Shown: positions 59,123 through 64,000 of the stretch, one piece after another | Layout: each line of letters starts with the position of its first letter | How positions within the stretch are numbered: the first letter of the stretch is position 1 | Origin: SYOC01 sp964441775 | GTDB taxonomy: Bacteria > Desulfobacterota > Binatia > Bin18 | DNA length: 64,000 bases | Assembly (NCBI GenBank): GCA_964441775.1 | Contig: CAYTVL010000009.1 | Span: forward strand, 93,066-157,065 | Direction: 5' to 3' | Program-made: the position numbers and the translations under genes | Notes under the pieces: model-generated | What the model was told of the DNA's origin: nothing | Databases searched by the model: none | Seen by the model: the letters and a program-made list of their open reading frames with translations, nothing else

Positions 59123-59800
59123 TCACGGCTCTGACTCTTTCAACACATAGCCCGAGCCACGCACAGTATGAATTAACTTGGGCTCCAGGTCCGCATCAAT
59201 TTTCTTACGCAGATATTTGACGTACACGTCGATCACGTTGGTGAAGGTGTCAAAATCGACTCCCCAGACATGTTGGGCAATAACAGCTCGACTGAGCACG
59301 CGACCAGGATTTCGCAAAAAAAATTCCAAGAGCGCGAACTCCTTTGCCGTCAGGTCGATTTTTTTTCCTGCCCGCGTCACTTGATGCGTCACCGGGTCGA
59401 GACTTAGGTCCGCTAGCGTCAGCGTCGTCGCCTGCGCCTGGGCGCCCCGCCGTAACAGGGCGCGCATGCGCGCCAAGAGTTCTTCGAACGCGAAAGGTTT
59501 CGTCAGATAATCATCAGCGCCTTGATCAAGCCCCGCCACTTTATCCGCCAAGGTATCGCGCGCCGTTAAGAGCAGGACCGGTATCTGGACGCCACGTTTC
59601 CGTATCTCGCGCAGTACGGCCAAACCGTCCCGCTTTGGCAGCATCACGTCGAGGATGAGGAGGTCATAGTCTTCGTCGAAGAGTCGCGTGAGCCCGTCTT
59701 CGCCGTCATAGGATAAATCGACGCTGTAGTGTTCGGCCTCCAGGCCGCGTTGAATGAAGCTAGCGACCTTCTTTTCATCTTCAACAACGAGCACGTGCAT
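59123..59800 (-). CDS. OmpR-family response regulator (orphan)
   Basis: A 225-aa regulator: an N-terminal receiver with VVEDEKKVASFIQRGL, LLILDVMLPKRDG (phosphorylated Asp) and LTKPFAFEELLARM; a C-terminal winged helix ending YVKYLRKKIDADLEPKLIHT. ATG at 59800 starts the receiver; the open frame upstream is not homologous. The permease gene stops only 17 bp upstream of this start. No histidine kinase is beside it. Confidence 0.92.
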   Translation of the reverse strand: MHVLVVEDEKKVASFIQRGLEAEHYSVDLSYDGEDGLTRLFDEDYDLLILDVMLPKRDGLAVLREIRKRGVQIPVLLLTARDTLADKVAGLDQGADDYLTKPFAFEELLARMRALLRRGAQAQATTLTLADLSLDPVTHQVTRAGKKIDLTAKEFALLEFFLRNPGRVLSRAVIAQHVWGVDFDTFTNVIDVYVKYLRKKIDADLEPKLIHTVRGSGYVLKESEP

Positions 59801-59816
59801 AGACAGCTTTGCGGGC

Positions 59817-61889
59817 TCAAGCCACGCGCACAGGCAGCACGACCATTTGCAGTCCGGAAAATTGCAAGCGACGCTGCAGCGTGAACGCCGCCTGGTTATG
59901 CAGCACTTTGTGCCAAAAATGTTCTTGCTGAAAGACCAGTTTCCCGGCAAAGAAGACCGAGCGTGGGAAGCGTTTAGCGACTTCGTGGGCTAGGCGCTCC
60001 AGCTCATCAATGGCGTCGGTCCCCATAGCGCACCAATACTCGGCGTACAGCCCTTGGCGCTTCACAAACTGGGTGTATTGTTCCAGGCTCGCTTCGGTTT
60101 CATGTTGGAGGTGGTCAATCTCTTCGCGTCCTTTGAAACGGCTGGAGTCGATTACGCCGACGCCCACGAACACAAAATTCTTGAAGTGCGAGCCAAAGAG
60201 ACGGGGCACGCCTAACACGGCGTGGATGCCGAGGCCATTATACCCGTTGACAAAAAACACCGCCGTCGGGGCATTGGTGTCGCGTGGAGGGACAGGCGCA
60301 CGTTCATCCGGCAACGGCAGGTCCAAGAGAATTTCGTCGAGTCGATGTAAACTCTTCTCAGCGATGCGGTAATGCCGGTTGATGTACAAGCAAAGCCCGA
60401 TCACCCCCGAGGTCAGCACGATTGTCACCCAACCGCCGGCCTCAAACTTCAGCGCGACCGTCGCCACCAAAATGCCAGAAGTCAGGACTAAGCCGGAGCC
60501 GTTGATCGTTAACCGCCGTCGCCACGTCTTTTCGCGGTGGCGCGCTTCCCACCAATGTCGGCACATGCCGAGTTGCGAAAGAGTAAAGGTCAGAAACACA
60601 TTAATACTGTAGAGCACCACGAGCAAATGTACATCGCCATGTGTGTAAAACAGTAGCACTAAGGCAGCGCCGCCCATGAGCAACACGCCATCTTGCGTCA
60701 CCAGCCGTTCACTGAGCTGGTAGAAACGGCGCGGCACCCAAGAGTCGAGCGCCATGTTGGAGAGCACCTGCGGTCCGCCGAGAAAACCGGTCTGCGCCGC
60801 GACAAACAAGATCGCTCCCGAAGACAACATCGTGACCAGAAAAAAAATGGAGCCCAGCGGGAGGGCGCCTACTCGCCAATTTTGCACCAATGTCCAGGTG
60901 AGCACGCCATTCAGCGTGCGACCTTCTTCATGTTGTACCTGGAGGAGCAAGTAGGAAAGCAACAGGCCGCTGGCGGTAAACGCCAGCGAAGTCGCCATGT
61001 AGCCCATCGTCCGCTTCCCAGTCTCGACTCGGGGCTCGCGTAAGATTTGCAGCCCATTGCTGACCGCTTCAATGCCGGTATATGTTCCGCCTCCGAGACT
61101 GTACGCGCGCAACATGATGAGGCCCATCCCCAAGAAGCCAAGTTCCTTGAGACTCGTTTGCGATTCGTGGAAAGACGTTGTGAGAATGGCCGGCGCCGCA
61201 TCAATGTGCGTAGCCACGCCGTACAGAATCACAATGACGTGCGTCACAAGAAAGATTATAAAAATGGGCAGGAGCACCACTACCGACTCTCGTACGCCTC
61301 GTAGATTCAGAACGATTAATACGCACACCGCCAGCACGGCGACCAGCAGCTTAAGTTGGTGATATTGTAAAGGAAGAAGGTTGAAGACGGCGTCAGCGCC
61401 GCTAGCGATAGATATAGCAATTGTCAGTACATAATCGACCAGCAAAGCGCCGCCGCACACCAACCCGGGGTAGCGGCCTAGCAGTTTGGTGGCGACCAGA
61501 TACCCTCCGCCCCCAGTAGGAAACAATTCGATAATTTGTGAATAGCTGGCGGAGATGACAAAAACGGTCACCGCCATCAATCCTGCCAGCAGGAGGGCAA
61601 GAAAGGTGTGGGAGCCGAGGGCAAGAAACGCTTCTTCTGGACCGTAACAGGAAGACGACAAACCATCGGAGCCCAATCCCACCCACGCGAGGAAGGCGGC
61701 AAGGGAAATATGGTGAAAAACGTCAGGTGATAACGGATCCTTCGCCTTACCGACAAAAAAGGTGCGAAAGCGCTCCCATTGGCTAGGAGCGAGCGTTTGC
61801 TCTCCTTCTCCAGGAGAAAGAAGGGGAAGGCTATCTATTGGGGGAGGCGAAGAAGAATTACTATCTGCGGGACTTGGTGATTCTTTCAT
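59817..61889 (-). CDS. APC-superfamily permease, KimA/KUP-like, with cytosolic C-terminus
   Basis: A 690-aa transporter: about twelve membrane helices after a Pro/Ser-rich 45-residue leader, with GLGSDGLSSSCYGPEEAFLA and FPTGGGGYLVATKLLGRYPG as conserved APC segments, and a hydrophilic 200-residue C-terminal domain (FVNGYNGLGIHAVLGVPRLF). It resembles KimA-type K+ importers in plan but the substrate is a guess. The response-regulator gene follows 16 bp later, so the two are probably co-transcribed. Confidence 0.82.
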   Translation of the reverse strand: MKESPSPADSNSSSPPPIDSLPLLSPGEGEQTLAPSQWERFRTFFVGKAKDPLSPDVFHHISLAAFLAWVGLGSDGLSSSCYGPEEAFLALGSHTFLALLLAGLMAVTVFVISASYSQIIELFPTGGGGYLVATKLLGRYPGLVCGGALLVDYVLTIAISIASGADAVFNLLPLQYHQLKLLVAVLAVCVLIVLNLRGVRESVVVLLPIFIIFLVTHVIVILYGVATHIDAAPAILTTSFHESQTSLKELGFLGMGLIMLRAYSLGGGTYTGIEAVSNGLQILREPRVETGKRTMGYMATSLAFTASGLLLSYLLLQVQHEEGRTLNGVLTWTLVQNWRVGALPLGSIFFLVTMLSSGAILFVAAQTGFLGGPQVLSNMALDSWVPRRFYQLSERLVTQDGVLLMGGAALVLLFYTHGDVHLLVVLYSINVFLTFTLSQLGMCRHWWEARHREKTWRRRLTINGSGLVLTSGILVATVALKFEAGGWVTIVLTSGVIGLCLYINRHYRIAEKSLHRLDEILLDLPLPDERAPVPPRDTNAPTAVFFVNGYNGLGIHAVLGVPRLFGSHFKNFVFVGVGVIDSSRFKGREEIDHLQHETEASLEQYTQFVKRQGLYAEYWCAMGTDAIDELERLAHEVAKRFPRSVFFAGKLVFQQEHFWHKVLHNQAAFTLQRRLQFSGLQMVVLPVRVA

Positions 61890-62032
61890 AATAGATGTGG
61901 ATAATAAAAAGAAACAGGATAGAAAATTTTAGGGCAGTTCGAGATACTGCAAAAAGACTCATACGTGGAGAGATATTGTAGCAAAAAGAGGGAAAAGGCA
62001 AAGGGGAAGGCAAAAGAGGCATGGAGCAACGC

Positions 62033-62065
62033 AAAAATAAAAAGGGGCAGGTTGCCCTGCCCCTT
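62033..62065 (-). terminator. Intrinsic terminator of the first DUF1329 gene
   Basis: AAGGGGCAGG (62042-62051) pairs with CCTGCCCCTT (62056-62065) around TTGC; on the minus strand a T-rich run (TTTATTTTTGC) follows. It stands 30 bp past the stop. Confidence 0.85.
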
Positions 62066-62094
62066 GTGGTTCAGCTCGTCTCCCTCGCTCCGGC

Positions 62095-63465
62095 TTACTT
62101 GCCCATCGAGGAGAGGTTCGTCGTCGTGTAGGTCGAATCCGGGAAGCCCAGCTCATATTCCGTGTAATACCCCTTCGATTGCACATCGAAGAAACTGGCC
62201 CGGTTCTGCCGCACGTCTTCGCCTACGCCCCAGAACGGATGCCGCACCGTCATGTCACGCCCCGGCGTATAGGCCATCTTGTCCATCCACAACAGGGTCT
62301 TCCAATATTCACCGGCGCGATCGTACAATGTCGCCCAGTACGCCCAGTACGCCTTGCTGTCGATATAGAGCACGCGACGACCATAGGCATAGTAGGGGTC
62401 CTTCGGCGTTGCTTCGACTATCCAGCATTTGCGTTTGGCGAGCTTCAGGTTGGTTGGCGCCCAGGCTGCTCCCTGCCAGCCTTCTTTCTCATAGCCAGCC
62501 ACGATGCGCTCTTCCGGGTTCCAGGTGATGCGCGCCACCTGATTCGCCGGAATTTCCCCTTTGGCTTTGATTAAATTAGGATCTGTCGCAAGCTTCTTGG
62601 GCGCGGCATCGCCAGGGAGCATCGCCTTTTCCATACCGGTCGGAGCGATCGGTACTAATACGTCTTTGAGGCCGATGAGTTTCCAGTTCATATATTGAAT
62701 CTTGCCTGCCCAGCCGTAGGAATCGTCTCGGGCAATGATGGAGCCAAAGAGTCCTTCAGAACTGTTTGAAGCCGTGAGACGTCGCACCCGACGAATCGTC
62801 GGCACGAATGCCCAAATCGACTGCCACGTCGCTGGGTCCGTATGCCACCACTCTAACGTCGACACCCCCACCACGTCATACGGTGACACCCCAAAGATGA
62901 TATCTTTCAGGTAGCAATCGTCCGGATTGTCCGTGGGCCCCGAATGCCGCCCCACGTACCACGTCGCATACGCGCCAAACTCCACCGAGCGGTCAAAGCC
63001 CGACGGCGTCGCCCACTTCACCGCTAGGAACCAGTAGACATCGTCCACCTGGTAACGAGCGACTTGGTGATTGTACATCACTTTGTAGCCAGCTTTTGAA
63101 TCTTTTTCGTCTATGCTCGGGAAGGGGAAGCCGTACCAGAAGTGCGGCCACGTCTTGCTGGCGGTTTCGTACATGTAGCCGTCATCGTTGACATAGTACT
63201 TGCCTTCATTCGCTTCAGAGCCGGATTTAAACTTTTTGCTGTATTGGAACTGATCGTCTTTAACCTCAATAATCTCCGCCGAGTAGGCTCCAGAACAGAA
63301 CTTCTCCACCATGTGTTCCGGCAGTAAGTCTTTGGCTTCGTTACAGTTCGATTTATCTAATTTATCCCCCGGTTTCAGATCGGCGGACGCCGAGGCGGTC
63401 ACGAAAGAAAGACTCGCAGTAGCAAGCAGCGCTAATCCCCAGCGGGTTAGTCGTGATAATTGCAT
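62095..63465 (-). CDS. DUF1329 exported (outer-membrane lipoprotein-sorting-like) protein
   Basis: A 456-aa protein with a signal peptide (about 1-28, cut at SASA|DLKPG). The mature part has the DUF1329 (PF07044) features: a WxxW-rich core (LEWWHTDPATWQSIWAFVPT; TIRRVRRLTASNSSEG), a MAYTPGRDM segment and a C-terminal TEYELGFPDSTYTTTNLSSM. Members are beta-rich periplasmic/outer-membrane proteins, often linked to RND/hydrophobic substrate systems and LolA-like lipid transfer. AAGGAGAAG lies before the ATG. A near copy of its C-terminal end follows at 63768. Confidence 0.85.
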   Translation of the reverse strand: MQLSRLTRWGLALLATASLSFVTASASADLKPGDKLDKSNCNEAKDLLPEHMVEKFCSGAYSAEIIEVKDDQFQYSKKFKSGSEANEGKYYVNDDGYMYETASKTWPHFWYGFPFPSIDEKDSKAGYKVMYNHQVARYQVDDVYWFLAVKWATPSGFDRSVEFGAYATWYVGRHSGPTDNPDDCYLKDIIFGVSPYDVVGVSTLEWWHTDPATWQSIWAFVPTIRRVRRLTASNSSEGLFGSIIARDDSYGWAGKIQYMNWKLIGLKDVLVPIAPTGMEKAMLPGDAAPKKLATDPNLIKAKGEIPANQVARITWNPEERIVAGYEKEGWQGAAWAPTNLKLAKRKCWIVEATPKDPYYAYGRRVLYIDSKAYWAYWATLYDRAGEYWKTLLWMDKMAYTPGRDMTVRHPFWGVGEDVRQNRASFFDVQSKGYYTEYELGFPDSTYTTTNLSSMGK

Positions 63466-63767
63466 ATCAGATCTTCTCCTTGTTTTTTGTGTTGTTCAAT
63501 CATTCCGTGGGCAGATTGTGACTTTTTCAGTCTTATGATGATGAAAAAGTCGGTGGATCTCTTCCCTGATGCCCGTCGCCTCTCACTAAAGTTCACCCTC
63601 CTTACTGCAAGAATCCTCAGAGGAAATAGCCTATTCCTTCTTCCAGAAAAAAATTTTCAAAGATTTGTGAAAAGATTTGACGACACGGAGGAAATACCTG
63701 ATGGAACACAAAAAAAAGGGCAGGTTGCCCTGCCCCTTGTGGTTCAGTTCGTCTCTTTCACCCAGGC
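63466..63767. other. 302-bp gap between tandem DUF1329 genes
   Basis: No gene. It holds the ribosome site and leader of the downstream DUF1329 gene and, near 63708-63738, the terminator of the upstream copy. No clear sigma-70 promoter was found. Confidence 0.5.
63708..63738 (-). terminator. Duplicate terminator after the second DUF1329 gene
   Basis: GGGCAGG (63718-63724) pairs with CCTGCCC (63729-63735); one mismatch below, then A/T pairs. An A-run on plus gives the U-run on minus. Nearly identical in sequence to the terminator at 62033-62065. Confidence 0.8.
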
Positions 63768-64000
63768 TTATTTGCCCATCGACGAGAGATTGGTCGTCGT
63801 GTACGTCGAATCCGGGAAGCCCAGCTCATATTCCGTGAAATAGCCCTTGGCTTGGACATCAAAGAAACTGGCGCGATTCTGACGGACATCTTCTCCCACG
63901 CCCCAGAACGGATGCCGTGTTGTCATGTCACGCCCCGGCGTATATGCCATCTTGTCCATCCACAACAGGGTCTTCCAGTATTCGCCTGCACGATCATACA
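63768..64000 (-). CDS. Second DUF1329 protein, N-terminal part beyond window
   Basis: The minus-strand frame ends in MGK* at 63768 and is open to the window edge. The last 62 residues differ from the first copy in only three places (T/V, A/S and F/Y), so the two genes arose by recent duplication or gene conversion. About 77 codons are visible; the start and signal peptide are off the window. Confidence 0.85.
   Translation of the reverse strand, partial: YDRAGEYWKTLLWMDKMAYTPGRDMTTRHPFWGVGEDVRQNRASFFDVQAKGYFTEYELGFPDSTYTTTNLSSMGK

Noticed and set aside
1..64000. CRISPR array, rRNA or tRNA genes
   Set aside because: No regularly spaced repeat array and no recognisable tRNA or rRNA sequence was seen.

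Overview
The window reads as a chromosomal segment of a Gram-negative bacterium with fairly high G+C. It carries tatB/tatC, a PBP1A, a lipobox lipoprotein, a YdjC/HpnK deacetylase and a primary sigma factor. The mix of an amidohydrolase-2 protein, a UGSC protein with its partner, a Baeyer-Villiger monooxygenase, an SCP2 protein, an acyl-CoA dehydrogenase, a cholesterol-oxidase-like GMC enzyme and two DUF1329 proteins is what I would expect from a lipid- or hydrocarbon-degrading deltaproteobacterial lineage of the Desulfobacterota/Binatota type. That assignment is inference, not proof. No rRNA, tRNA or CRISPR array was found.

Layout. 1-3.4 kb: a truncated amidohydrolase, a secreted HbpS-like protein, and a minus-strand operon of a UGSC-family protein and its partner. 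The UGSC gene contains an in-frame TGA followed by a hairpin that fits a bacterial SECIS, so it is best read as a selenoprotein. 3.6-11.5 kb: a housekeeping run of M23 peptidase, thioesterase, rplU, rpmA, obgE, proB, proA, nadD, rsfS and a zinc-ribbon protein. 11.5-16 kb (minus): fabF, fabH and two ArsA-like ATPases. 16.1-19.1 kb: a REP-associated transposase with terminal inverted repeats, a BVMO gene, and an 83-bp non-autonomous element with the same ends. 19.1-24.2 kb: a rearranged SCP2 protein, anmK, an isocitrate/isopropylmalate dehydrogenase and rpoD. 24.1-32.7 kb (minus): addB-addA-argA-like-coaW, joined by ATGA overlaps. 32.8-35.3 kb: DUF4911, tatC/tatB and an HDAC-like deacetylase.

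35.3-45.4 kb is the most system-like region. A large regulator (OmpR-type winged helix, ATPase, TPR) lies beside a divergent cluster of small membrane/exported proteins and a three-gene cassette (phosphoesterase, GMC oxidase with a CxxCxxCxxxC motif, cysteine-nucleophile alpha/beta hydrolase). CTGA-type direct repeats with an exact 11-bp period stand both before the regulator and before the cassette, which suggests a small regulon.

45.3-64 kb: PBP1A, PilZ, HpnK, a methyltransferase and a GT39 glycosyltransferase; an acyl-CoA dehydrogenase; an exported Ig-like protein; a Gly-zipper lipoprotein; an HNH cassette broken by a one-base frameshift; an adenylate cyclase-TPR protein carrying REP-derived insertions; an SDR; an orphan response regulator; an APC permease; and tandem DUF1329 genes, the second cut by the window end.
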